Source of the DNA: Escallonia rubra
Lineage: Eukaryota > Streptophyta > Magnoliopsida > Escalloniales > Escalloniaceae
NCBI GenBank assembly: GCA_033065855.1
Contig: JAVXUO010002027.1
Span: forward strand, 124,001-188,000
Direction: 5' to 3'
DNA: 64,000 nucleotides
Shown here: positions 1-19,824 of the stretch, one piece after another
Numbering within the stretch: position 1 is the stretch's first letter
Layout: every line of letters starts with the position of its first letter
Notes under the pieces: model-generated
What the model saw: only the letters and a program-made list of their open reading frames with translations
Told to the model about the DNA's origin: nothing
Databases searched by the model: none
Made by a program: the position numbers and the translations under genes

Positions 1-1628
1 GATCGAAGGTGGTGTCGGGCACTCGGCTATGAGTCAACTGTTATCTAGTGTCGTGTCACACCTTGGCCTTAACTCAACGAGTCATTGCAATAAGCTAAGT
101 GATTGGCTATTGTGTTTGGTTTTCCAACGTGATCGGGATTAGTTGATACGGTTTTTCGTTTTGCATGCTTAGAGTTATTGTAAAGCTTGCTTTAGTAACA
201 AACGCTGGGAACAACTATTTTCTAATCAAGAGTATGAACATGAGTATGTGTGCTGTCTTTGCGGTGCAATTAATCCTGCAAGGCAGCTTGTAGGCGTTAT
301 CTTGCAAATCCACGGGCTATTTTGAAGAGAAAGGTGTTAATGTTTTTCAGTTTATTATTTGCTTGTTGTGTTGAGCTTTGTCAATGATGATATTTTGCTT
401 TGTTGAAAAGTTTACGATGACGTTTAATTGACTCCAGAATTTCTTATAGTACTATGATGCATCATATTGTCAATACATCCGGTTATTATCAATAAAAACT
501 TTTCTTTATCAAAAAGTAATATTAATAATCATGTGGGGACTCATAATGGTACTTTTCTTTAAATTTATACTTTACTTTTTTTTAATGATAATATATATTG
601 TTGGATCCATCCTGATAAATATGATATCGAAGCTATCGTGTGCGACGGTTTGTGTTCAATTTACTTTGCATGCATCTTTGGTTTCCATTATGGTATTGCA
701 AAGTTCAAAACTCCTACTTTTGGTGTGAGCAACGTAGCATCTTATTTCAATTAAAAACTCTTCCCAAATCCTAATTGAACAACTGAATTGTATTTCAAAA
801 AAATTACACACACAAAAAAAAAAAAGAGCGTAAACTTCCAAATGCAATGACAATTGTAAACTAAAGAATTACTTCCACGTGCTCCGCACGTGCAATAACT
901 ATATTATACTATTTTTTCCAACAAATTACCACTTGATTTGTCACTGAGAGTTATATAAACGACAAGAATTTTACGGTCGCAATCAAATATGATTGGCATA
1001 AGTACAAGCGATACCGCCAAAGAAAGTTAGACTTTATACCAATCTATCTAATAGGATTTAATAGTGTTATACTCCACTCAAGTTACTTCCTGCTAATTAC
1101 GATAGCATATTATCTTGAAGTGTATATAAAAACATAGCAATTTTTTTATTGTAGTATAAAATGATTTGGAAGTTGATAATTGCTTTATGCTTTTAGCCAT
1201 ATGAACTTCACCATTTCACTCAAGATAAAAAAAAATCAAAGAGGTTGCAGACATTATAGGCTAACTAACATCACTAATTAAGTAGAAAGACACACAGACC
1301 CACCAACAAACACAACACGAAGATAAAAAGAGTACCATTTATAGTGTATGGTGCTAGGTACGTTAGAAATTAGTGAAGTGTATAATAAACCCGTCCATTG
1401 CCGTTATCAATGAGTTGTTCATCTCGTCGAGATATGTTGTAACTGAGTCAGAGATAGTTTTGCGATATGTAAATACAATGATAATGAAATTGCAATAAAA
1501 GGATAGAACAGTAAATTTATATCGAGAAAAAAATATGATCTCATGTGGAGGACGATGGAGTACAGTCCAATGTCACTACCGTTTCTTATTACGCAGTACA
1601 CTCAATTAGCCGCACTGTATAACTAATT
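1..1628. other. AT-rich upstream region without a recognisable gene
   Basis: I see no gene here. Open frames are under 70 codons, show no family resemblance and lack plausible context. The sequence is AT-rich with many homopolymer runs. The only compact structure I noticed is the double G-box hairpin listed separately. Confidence 0.5.
876..892. promoter_or_regulatory. Two G-boxes forming a small hairpin
   Basis: Two perfect CACGTG hexamers (876-881 and 887-892) lie 11 bp apart. CACGTGC and GCACGTG can pair as a 7-bp stem with a 3-nt loop. G-boxes are bHLH/bZIP sites in plants. The nearest gene start, RPT5, is about 1.3 kb away, so a promoter role is only possible. The hairpin could instead be the end of a decayed transposon, but a Helitron-type CTRR end does not follow it. 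Confidence 0.35.
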
Positions 1629-2016
1629 GGCTAAATTGCAAAATGACCCCCTAAAGTTTACATCATCGTCTTATTTACTCACTAAGGTTCCAGTTGTGTC
1701 ACATAACACCCTAATATTTATAAAACATTGCAACTAAACCCAAAATCATACTTGTATAATATTGATGGTTGTCTCAAAAGAAAGGCTTACGCTAGAAGGG
1801 TGAGGAAGAAGACTAGCGTGTTGACATGTTTGCCCCTCCAAACCAGTGACGTGAGAGGCACATGGGAACAAATATCCAGTTTTTTGAAACAAACTACAGT
1901 TCTGGGTTTACTTGTAACATTTTATACATATTAGGGTGCTATGTTACACAATTAATACTCTAGGGACTAAGTGAGACGATAATGTAAACCTCAGGGGTTT
2001 ATTTACAATTTTGGCC
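1629..2016. mobile_element. MITE with ~100-bp terminal inverted repeats (Mutator-like)
   Basis: The left arm begins GGCTAAATTGCAAAATGACC and the right end, reverse-complemented, begins GGCCAAAATTGTAAATAAAC. Similarity continues for about 100 bp in each arm, through blocks such as GTTTACAT-ATCGTCT and CACCCTAATAT. The centre is short and has no coding content. Long TIRs of this kind are typical of non-autonomous Mutator-like elements. A clean 9-bp target duplication is not visible, so the superfamily is an inference. The element ends about 220 bp before the RPT5 start codon, within its probable promoter. Confidence 0.7.
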
Positions 2017-2127
2017 GACCAATGTTTCGGAAAATTGGGTACGGCCCATACAAACCTCAAGAGCAGTAAGTGAGCCCGCTAATGAGTCTGGTCCGGCCCA
2101 TACCCTCCTTAACTTTGCTTGAAGAAA

Positions 2128-2146
2128 ACACACACACACACACACA
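2128..2146. repeat. (AC)n microsatellite in the RPT5 5' leader region
   Basis: About nine AC dinucleotides lie roughly 90 bp before the RPT5 start codon, probably in the promoter or 5' UTR. Confidence 0.8.
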
Positions 2147-2234
2147 GAGAACTGAAAGTCATCTCCTTTCGGCTCCAATTTTCTCACTGATAATCTCTCC
2201 TTTTTCGCTTCGAATTCTGTCTGCGAGATCGATT

Positions 2235-12222
<9,988 letters not shown>

Positions 12223-12490
12223 GATCATCTGCTGCAAAAGTGCCATTCGAAGGTCAGGTTCCGAGAACGGCGACTTGGTTTAGTTTTCAAAAGCTTCGAC
12301 TTTTCTTTGTACAATGAAAATGGGTGCAGCAGCATTAAAGCTGCTATAAGACCAGTCTCTTTTCTTTGGAGGGCACTTCTTACCTCTGCAAAAGTACCAT
12401 ACAAGTTCAGGCCCAGAGATGGACCGACTGTTAAGTGCTCTCGTCCAGTGTAACCACTGCTGTTATACAATTAATGTTCCCCAATTTTTT
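12223..12490 (+). other. RPT5 3' UTR with an internal repeated block
   Basis: The stop codon at 12220-12222 is followed by a GC-richer stretch than the spacer beyond it, consistent with a 3' UTR. Two imperfect direct copies of a block starting CTGCAAAAGT-CCAT lie near 12230-12268 and 12386-12424. I could not fix a polyadenylation site. Confidence 0.45.
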
Positions 12491-12989
12491 GGGATAATAT
12501 ATCAGTAAACTCCTAGAGGTTTGGGTTTATCTCTGCCAACCCAATTTTCTTTCCAGAGTTTGCCTTCATGTCCAAAAGCACAAACTTTACTTGCAATAAC
12601 TTTATATATATTCTATTCCAGTAATTCCAATACAGGAACTATATGAGAAGTAGTAAAATAAAGATTCGAACTCGTCTCATTTTCGTCTCTTTATCACTCT
12701 ATACCAGATCCATAACTCAAATCGGGTAAGTTTTGATGTGCAGAATTTCCGACGCCATTACGAAAATTTGTTTCTTGGTGTATAAGATGGGATGACATGT
12801 ATAAAGCGAAAGAATGCAAAAGGAAATATTCCGAAATTCATCCTTTAATTTATTATTTTCGTATGTGAGATCCAATGCTTACCTCGAATGAACACTTGTT
12901 TAATTTATTTTCTAGTCAAATTTTGAGATGAATTATTTACTACATATCTCAACTTTATGAAATTTCTTTAACAAGTCACGATTAAATTT

Positions 12990-13450
12990 TTTTTTATTCC
13001 AAGGGCTAGCTCAACTAATAAGGAGTTTTGAAGTTCATCCTTGAGTTTTTCAATTTGTGTCGTTGGGCTACAAAGATGAGACACGGTGGATGACCTGCTT
13101 TTGACCAAATAAATGGATTTACTGCAAGACGCACAAGCTAACTTGGATACCATTACGTCGTTAAGCTGTTCATTTTGAGACATGTACCGGACAAAATGAA
13201 AAAAATAGACTCAATTTTTAAGATGTTAAACAAGACGCACTTGAAAACGTTTTTATTCTACTAACAAAAATATAAGGGATTGCTCAACCAATTTTAGAAT
13301 TGATTGTTGAGATGCTCAGTTTGAGTTGTTAGGCCACAAAGACTTAAATCATCGCAAATACTCTAGATTGAGCGTGAATGACCTCATTCAACCAAATAGA
13401 TGGACTTATTACTGGGACACGATTGACCAGTGAAATCACCTTATCGCTAA
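12990..13450 (+). repeat. Pair of diverged repeats, possibly SINE-derived
   Basis: The two units share the layout CTCAAC-AA, then TTGAG-GTT, then a GTTGGGC/GTTAGGC-CACAAAGA block, then GACC-CCAAATA-ATGGA. The first begins with a tRNA A-box-like string. The B-box is weak and no poly-A tail is obvious, so SINE origin is a guess. Confidence 0.3.
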
Positions 13451-13914
13451 AAACTAGTTTTACTGTAACATAAGATATTCAAACCTAAGAATTACCATTG
13501 ACAACCAGGGTTCCATCCCGAACTATGGGCCAGTTTTCATCTATAGCAATTAAATTAAGACTTGAGAGTCGGCTGAGCCCTCACCATCAATTTGGAGATA
13601 GAAAGAAACTACAAGGCTCTTTTTTCTAGTTTAGACATAAGAAAACCTTAACCAAAGCAGCCTACACGTTATTATTTGCTGTGTTTAAAGCAAAGCAGCC
13701 TACAAATTTCTTAAAATGGAACACGATTTTGCTGTGTTTATAGCAGCCAAGGATATGGCCTGTTGAGGTGGAAAACAAGATTTTGTTAATTTTCTTTTTA
13801 AGATGAAAAATCGACATTTACCTCCTTTATGTTCGGATAGCTAAGCTACACATTATTGTTACTGTTGTACACGTTATGTCGGTAGCGTTCGCATCACGAA
13901 GAGTTACACATTAC

Positions 13915-14283
13915 TCTTTCCGTTGTACACATTATTTTGGTAGCATTCCCATCATTAGTGTTACAGCTCGTTGATCACAATGAGAAAAAAGTAAATCTTC
14001 ACTGTGCTATTTACTGTTCTGTGGGATAATTGCAAAATTGAGTTGAATTCCCATCATCAGTGTTACAACTCGTTGATCGCAATGGGAAGAAAGTAAATTT
14101 ACACTGTGCTATTTACTGTTATGTGAGAAGAAATTAAATCTTCACTGTGCTATTTACTGTTTTGCGGGGAAATTACAAAATTTGCCGGCGATTTGAGTTG
14201 AATTTTGGAAGTAATTCTACATTCTGCCTGTATAACATATTTGACCTCTTTTGGTGTCCTAAATGAATACAAGTAAATTTATA
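13915..14283. repeat. Short direct repeats downstream of BiP, also present near 19830
   Basis: CACTGTGCTATTTACTGTT occurs three times (near 13999, 14101 and 14141). A block with GTGTTAC-GCTCGTTGATC-CAATG occurs twice. The same blocks reappear in degraded form at 19832-19990, showing that this flank was copied together with the BiP 3' end. Confidence 0.75.
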
Positions 14284-14383
14284 AATACGGAATCTCTAGC
14301 CACAACTCAAAATAAAATACTTATTTATTTACGAAAACTTGAATTTAGCAACCAGGTTAACTAATAAACAAAAAAATCAAAAT

Positions 14384-17300
14384 CTATAATTCACTGTCTT
14401 CCTCTTCATCTTCATCTTCAACGGCGCTTCCACCATCCTTAGCATAGGCCTGTCTTAGAACAGGGTTGAAGACGTCTTCCAATTCTTTCATCTTCTCATC
14501 AAGCTCGTCTTTCTCGGCATGCTGGTTATCATCCAACCATTCAAGAGCATCCTTCAACGCGCTCTCAAGCTTCTCCTTGTCATCAGAATCAATCTTGTCA
14601 CCCAACTTGTCACTGTCACCAACACTGCTCTTCATGTTGTAAATGAAAGTCTCCAGCTTGTTTCTGGCTTCAATCCTCTCTTTCATCATCCTATCCTCCT
14701 CTGCAAACTCCTCTGCTTCCTTCACTTTTTGGTCAATCTCCTCCTGGCTGAGACGGCCTTTCTCGTTGGATATGGTAATGGATTGTGACTTCTTTGCCGC
14801 CTTGTCCTCTGCTGTTACTTGGAGTATACCATTTGCGTCTACCTGAAAGGTAACCTCAATCTGTGGCACTCCCCTGCGAGAAAGCCAAGAATTTTTTCCT
14901 GTATCCTAACGCCTCATTATGTACCAATTATCACAGGCTACTTGAAATACCACAAAATTTGTTTATCTTCATATAAGCGCTAGCTAAAGTTCGACTGCTC
15001 TTACCTTGGAGCAGGCGGAATGCCAGACAGGTCAAATTGTCCAAGTTCACGACAATCTTTGGTCAAGCTCCTTTCACCTTCATAAACCTATACAATTTTT
15101 TTGTCCGAGAAAACATAAGATCACAAGAAATAAGCTGGAATTCCCAAATCATGGTATCTCTGTGTATGTTCTTTGCTATACCGTAATTGACACAGTGGTT
15201 TGCTGGTCTTGGTATGTACTGAAGATCTGAGATTTCTTGGTTGGGATGACGGTGTTTCTTGGGATCAATTTGGTCATAACCCCACCGACCGTCTCAATTC
15301 CCAGACTCAAAGGAGCAATTTCAAGCAAAAGAACACCTGCAAGAAAACAAGACGCGGAAAACCACATTAAACCATATTAAATGCATTAACTCTGCACCCA
15401 ATCTACTGAAAACATTCACTCCACGCAAATCCATACCTTTACCGGCTTCACCGCTGAGGATTCCACCTTGAACTGTGGCACCATAGGCAACAGCCTCATC
15501 CGGATTAACACCCTTGCTAGGCTCTTTTCCATTGAAGTAATCCTTCAACAACTGTTGTACCTTAGGGATCCGAGTGCTGCCTCCAACCAACACTATTTCC
15601 TTGATATCCGTCTTCTTGAAACCTGCGTCCTCCATAGCCTTCTTTACGGGCCCCATCGTCTTTTTAAACAGATCCATGTTCAGTTCCTCAAACCTTGCCC
15701 TCGTCAGTGGCTCTGAGAAGTCAATACCCTCAAAAAGTGCCTCAATTTCAACACGAACTTGGTGCTGGTTACTCAATGCCCTCTTGGCTCTCTCACACTC
15801 CTTTCTAAGCTTTCCTAGAGCCTTGTTATCTTTGCTGATATCTTTGTTGTATTTTCTCTTAATCAACTTGATGAAGTAGTCCATCACTCTGTGATCAAAA
15901 TCTTCTCCACCCAAGTGGGTGTCCCCACTGGTGGAACGAACCTCAAACACACCGTCATCAATGGTCAGGATGCTAACATCAAATGTACCACCACCAAGAT
16001 CAAAAATCAAAATGTTACTCTCGTCTTCATTTTTATTAAGACCATAGGCTAGGGCAGCTGCTGTGGGCTCGTTTACTATCCGTTCCACAGTGAGACCGGC
16101 AATGGTGCCTGCATCCTTGGTGGCCTGCCTTTGGGCATCATTGAAATACGCTATACCGAAAAATTTTGAAAACTTAAACATTGAATCTGTTTGGTCCAGA
16201 ATATGCTGAAATACGGGGAATAGTAAAAGATTTAGGATTGAGACTCTACCTGGTACAGTGATGACCGCGTGATTGACTTTCTTTCCCATGTAAGACTCTG
16301 CTGTTTCCTTCATCTTGCCCAAAATCATAGCACTGATCTCCTCAGGGCTAAACACCTTAACCTCACCATCTTTGATCTTAACCTCTATATAAGGCTTCCC
16401 ATCTTTGTTCACAATCTTGTAAGGCAACAACTTCATGTCTCTCTGGACCTCAGGATCATCAAACCTACCAGATGATACCATATAAACCATTAGAATCGAA
16501 CTCTACATCATTCAACTCAGGAAAAGATTACAAGTAGAAGACACCATAAGTTACAATCACTTACTTTCTTCCAATTAGCCTCTTAACATCAAAGATTGTA
16601 CGTTCAGGATTGAGAGCCGCTTGATTCTTTGCTGCCTCGCCAATCAGACGCTCCGTATCCGTAAATGCTACCCAGGATGGGGTGATTCTGTTTCCTTGAT
16701 CATTCGCGATAATCTCATATTTATCGTCTTGAAACACACCCACAGCAGAATAAGTAGTCCCCAGATCAATCCCAATCACTGTTGCAGGCTTTGAAGAGCT
16801 CTCGGCTGCTACAGCTATTCCTACCAAAATTTCTTCACAATGCAACGCAGAAATTTAGAGACGTTATAAAAAATAGTGATGCTAAACGTACTAACCTTAT
16901 GAACAATTTATTTGTAGGTCTTAGTGTGCAACGAACTTTGAATACGGGAAGTTTGTATGTTGTGGGTACTGATTTCATGTGATTTTGCTAAGGTGGGAAA
17001 GATGAGACAGCCAAGAGAGCTTCTGAATGAGATGCAAGTTGGGCAGGTATATAATTCTTCGACTTATGACATACTAATAAGCGACTGGTGCAAGCTATCA
17101 AAAACCGCCAGAGCTGGAAAGGCCGTTAGAAGGATCATACCAGGCTGAGGCGAAAAGGCTGTTTCAAGAGATGAATAAGAAAGGTTGTGCAAGACTACCT
17201 TTCTCTATATTGGTAAATACACTTGCTAAGCCAGGAAAAAGGTTTGATGCCAATAAGTGGTTAGACAAATTCTTTGATTCAACAAGAAAACTGGATGCGA

Positions 17301-17680
17301 AGCTAGCAGGGCAGAAGAAAGGGAAAGGTTTTCAAACACAGAAGAAAAGTTAGTATGTTGGTTAACGTTTTGAAGATTCAAAGTTGACGCTATGCTATGG
17401 ACAGAGCACCATTCAACTTCTAAGTTGAAAAGGTACTATTAGGCAAATTCATGAAGAAAAGCTTTTCCTTACAGTTTTAAGACCATCATTCAGTCAAAAC
17501 AAAAGCTTTGTCTTCCTTCCTTTGAAAAGAGTAGTATCAGATAAACCAATAAAACCAAAATAAACACAGAGAAGTACAAAAAAGAAGAACCCCATAAGGG
17601 TACTACAACTAGACTTGGTTAATTAAGCTACCTGAAAGGAAGAGAAGAAGGAGCACGAATGTTGTGTGCTTGACCGCCAT
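14384..17680 (-). CDS. BIP: ER luminal Hsp70 (BiP), seven exons, 653 aa, noncanonical C-terminus
   Basis: ER chaperone ATPase that binds unfolded secretory proteins. Exons in coding order: 17680-17632, 16820-16565, 16464-16250, 16150-15437, 15336-15182, 15087-15005, 14873-14384; they total 1962 nt in frame. A signal peptide of about 22 residues (hydrophobic TFVLLLLFL, then IAVAA) is split by intron 1. Hsp70 signatures: IDLGTTYS near 34-41 (next residue Ala, usually Cys), [14 protein letters not shown] near 222-235 and [15 protein letters not shown] near 359. The C-terminal domain has ITNEKGRLS-type sequence ([14 protein letters not shown]). The protein ends EDEEEDSEL, whereas plant BiPs end HDEL. 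The loop before LLLEIAPL is a few residues shorter than I recall for other plant BiPs. A promoter with ERSE-like and TATA motifs lies just upstream. Signal peptide, length and family sequence make BiP secure; ER retention is in doubt. Confidence 0.96.
16957..17353 (+). pseudogene. PPR-protein gene fragment inside BiP intron 1 (antisense)
   Basis: On the + strand, opposite BiP, 16985-17100 encodes [17 protein letters not shown]-like and [14 protein letters not shown] strings typical of pentatricopeptide repeats. 17171-17353, in another frame, continues with an MNKKGC-type segment, [14 protein letters not shown] and a basic tail. As I remember it, this order matches the C-terminus of mitochondrial PPR proteins such as Arabidopsis At5g14770. 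A frameshift and stops lie near 17145-17175 and the N-terminal repeats are absent, so it is a truncated pseudogene that became intronic. Confidence 0.72.
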
Positions 17681-17720
17681 TGTTTACCAAAGTTGAGGTA
17701 AAGGGAGGAATGTTTGTGGG

Positions 17721-17728
17721 TATTTATA
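17721..17728 (-). promoter_or_regulatory. TATA box of BiP
   Basis: TATAAATA on the minus strand, 41-48 bp upstream of the BiP start codon. If it is used, the 5' leader is very short (about 10-20 nt). Confidence 0.6.
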
Positions 17729-17774
17729 GATTTTGTCTCTCCGGTGGAAACACCGTATTGCTGAAGTGTCTTAA

Positions 17775-17793
17775 CCAATAGAGGCACGCCACA
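17775..17793 (+). promoter_or_regulatory. ERSE-like element (CCAAT-N9-CCACA)
   Basis: CCAAT, nine bases, then CCACA: one base off the ER stress response element CCAAT-N9-CCACG, which bZIP and NF-Y factors bind in unfolded-protein-response promoters. It lies about 95-115 bp upstream of the BiP start. The element is known to work in either orientation. Confidence 0.55.
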
Positions 17794-17817
17794 TAGTAAT
17801 CCTAAGATCATAAGGTT

Positions 17818-17835
17818 TGACGTCAGATGACCAAT
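17818..17835. promoter_or_regulatory. TGACGTCA palindrome next to a CCAAT box
   Basis: Perfect TGACGTCA (17818-17825), followed six bases later by CCAAT (17831-17835). Read on the minus strand it gives ATTGG then ACGTCA, reminiscent of plant unfolded-protein-response elements bound by bZIP28/bZIP60. It supports stress-inducible BiP expression. Confidence 0.5.
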
Positions 17836-17839
17836 CGTA

Positions 17840-19255
17840 GTCCAACTAAGTGAAGCAACCAGATTAATCTCTAGCTGGGAGAAGCATACTCTGAGAAGGA
17901 CTCGTAATAGAGTATGAAATACTCGTACGTTGTAATTTGATGTCCTAATTTGCTGTGCACTTAGACAAAAAATTAAGTACAGTGATAAACCATTGTAGGT
18001 AACATACCAGGCTTCTACAAGAGAATCTCGTTCTTAGATCTTATGGCGGTGGTTGAAACCGGAATGTTGCTGTCTACGGCGGCATGTAAGGCGGAGTGGC
18101 GTCGGTCAGATCGACTCCGTGGACCGCCTCGAGATGCTTATGCAAGCCAGTTCGTAGGTAACCTTTGGGAAAAGCTTCGGGGTGGAGCCGGAGATGACAG
18201 TAGCTGGAATGTGACATCAGCACTGCAGTGTCCTCCGGTGAAAAATCTTACTTCGCTGTCAGAATACAAAGGATAACGAGGTGGATGTTCGTGATCTATC
18301 GCCACCAGGTTTCCGTCGGAAACTACAGCCATTGATGCACTGTTGACAGCCATCTGTCAACTCAAAGAAAGCAATGAACGGCATGAAGAAAGCGGCCATC
18401 TGGTTGCTCAACGGATGCTTGGGGAACAAGCTCAGAGGCATCAAGATGGAGGAGAATTGGCGGAGATAACGTGTTGTTCTCTGTAATCAAAGTATGCCAG
18501 CACAACAGCAAGACTCTGGACAAAATACAGGCAGTACTTAACACTAGTATCTCACTCAGGGGAATCAACAGAATCAAATGAAATGGATATACCTACCACA
18601 GGATCCGCTCAAAGTGCAACTTTGCAGCTGGAAAATAGAGGGAATGCAAATGATGGAATGGCATCTATTCCAACTTCATATAATGCCTTTGAGCTTGCTC
18701 AAAATTTTGAAGAAATGCTGGAGTCTAACGTAGTTGTTGTCTGGCAAGAGAGCAACAAGAGGAGTGTACTTGAACTCAAATCTTCAATTGTGACCTGAGT
18801 CGAACAAGAGGAATTGTGGAATGGAGAAAAACATACGCCTGAAAGCGGAGGGGTGGGAGGTGGTGGTAATGGCTGGGGGGCCAAACTCTTCCGGCTATTG
18901 GAAGAACATGGACCTGTCTTTTGGACTACATGAAACTTGGGAAGGCTGTGACTGGAACTTTAATATTAGAGTTGGCAATTGAATTGGCAGTTACTTGGAC
19001 AGCCAACAGAACAAGGTGCTTCCTTTGACACAGCTGAGAGATATTCCAAGTGTCACCAAGACTACTGGCGGAAGCACTCGAAACATGCCCCTATTAGATG
19101 AATGAGAATCACAAAAAGGAGTGGAAGGATTCATCATCAGATGAATGAGCTTCCACAGGAATCACTTCACCACCAGACTGAGAGCTACAATCATTAAGTT
19201 CATACTTGATTGATTCTGCAGACTCATGATCAGAAAAAAATTTCCCCAAAAGTAA
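17840..19255. other. Spacer upstream of BiP with unassigned open frames
   Basis: Two plus-strand open frames (18043-18276, 77 codons; 18583-18798, 71 codons) and an intervening frame rich in Glu, Gln and Arg (about 18340-18470) look more protein-like than the surrounding spacer. I recognise no family. They could be remnants of a transposon or a decayed gene. No splice chain joining them was convincing. Confidence 0.25.
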
Positions 19256-19261
19256 CCAACA

Positions 19262-19594
19262 TTATCGTGTTCCGATTTTGTAACATACTTGTCTATACTT
19301 CATGCATTCTCCGACGTGATTATATAACATGCTTTTCTTGAACCCAAGCAATGTTCTGAACTTTTCCAACACAAAGACTTCTTTTTCATCCTCACCTGAA
19401 ACCTTCTCTACATGATACTCTTTTTCATCACCACTTTTCTCCTGTGTGTGATATGCATCTTTTTGGCCATGAACACTGAACTGTTCTGCTGCATTCAATG
19501 AGGCATCCACAATCAGAGTGTGGGTACAATTCAATGATATGAGCAAGAAAATGATGAAAAGGATCATGTGGAGATTCTGAGAACCATGATCCAT
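19262..19594 (-). CDS. Hypothetical 110-aa ORF with signal-peptide-like N-terminus
   Basis: One open frame from ATG to stop. After MDHGSQNLH comes a hydrophobic stretch (MILFIIFLLISLNC, about residues 10-23), then a hydrophilic region rich in Glu, Lys and His with GEDEKEVFVLEKF, and a tail with three cysteines counting the one in the hydrophobic stretch. It could be a small secreted protein, the first exon of a larger gene, or chance. No family is recognised. Confidence 0.28.
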   Translation of the reverse strand: MDHGSQNLHMILFIIFLLISLNCTHTLIVDASLNAAEQFSVHGQKDAYHTQEKSGDEKEYHVEKVSGEDEKEVFVLEKFRTLLGFKKSMLYNHVGECMKYRQVCYKIGTR

Positions 19595-19824
19595 GTTTTC
19601 TTTTTCAACCCAAAATCATTTGCAAAATCAGTCAGGCATCTTTCTGTATATAAATCTAGCTCATCTTTTCTTCTTTCTGCTTATAAATGTAAAAATCTGG
19701 TTTTGTTGGTGGTATGGGTGTTGTGTAGTGAAGAAGATCCAACTTAAAAAGACTTCATTGGTACTCCAAGGACCCCTGAGCCTAGGAGGGATGACACCCT
19801 TACCTTACTCTCCGTAGCATACCA

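Larger units (their letters stand above)
12491..14383. other. Spacer between convergent RPT5 and BiP genes
   Basis: No gene is visible. It holds two diverged copies of a roughly 200-bp unit (about 12990-13190 and 13250-13450), the first with a tRNA A-box-like TAGCTCAACTAATAAGG near its start. Nearer BiP it holds short internal repeats. Confidence 0.5.
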
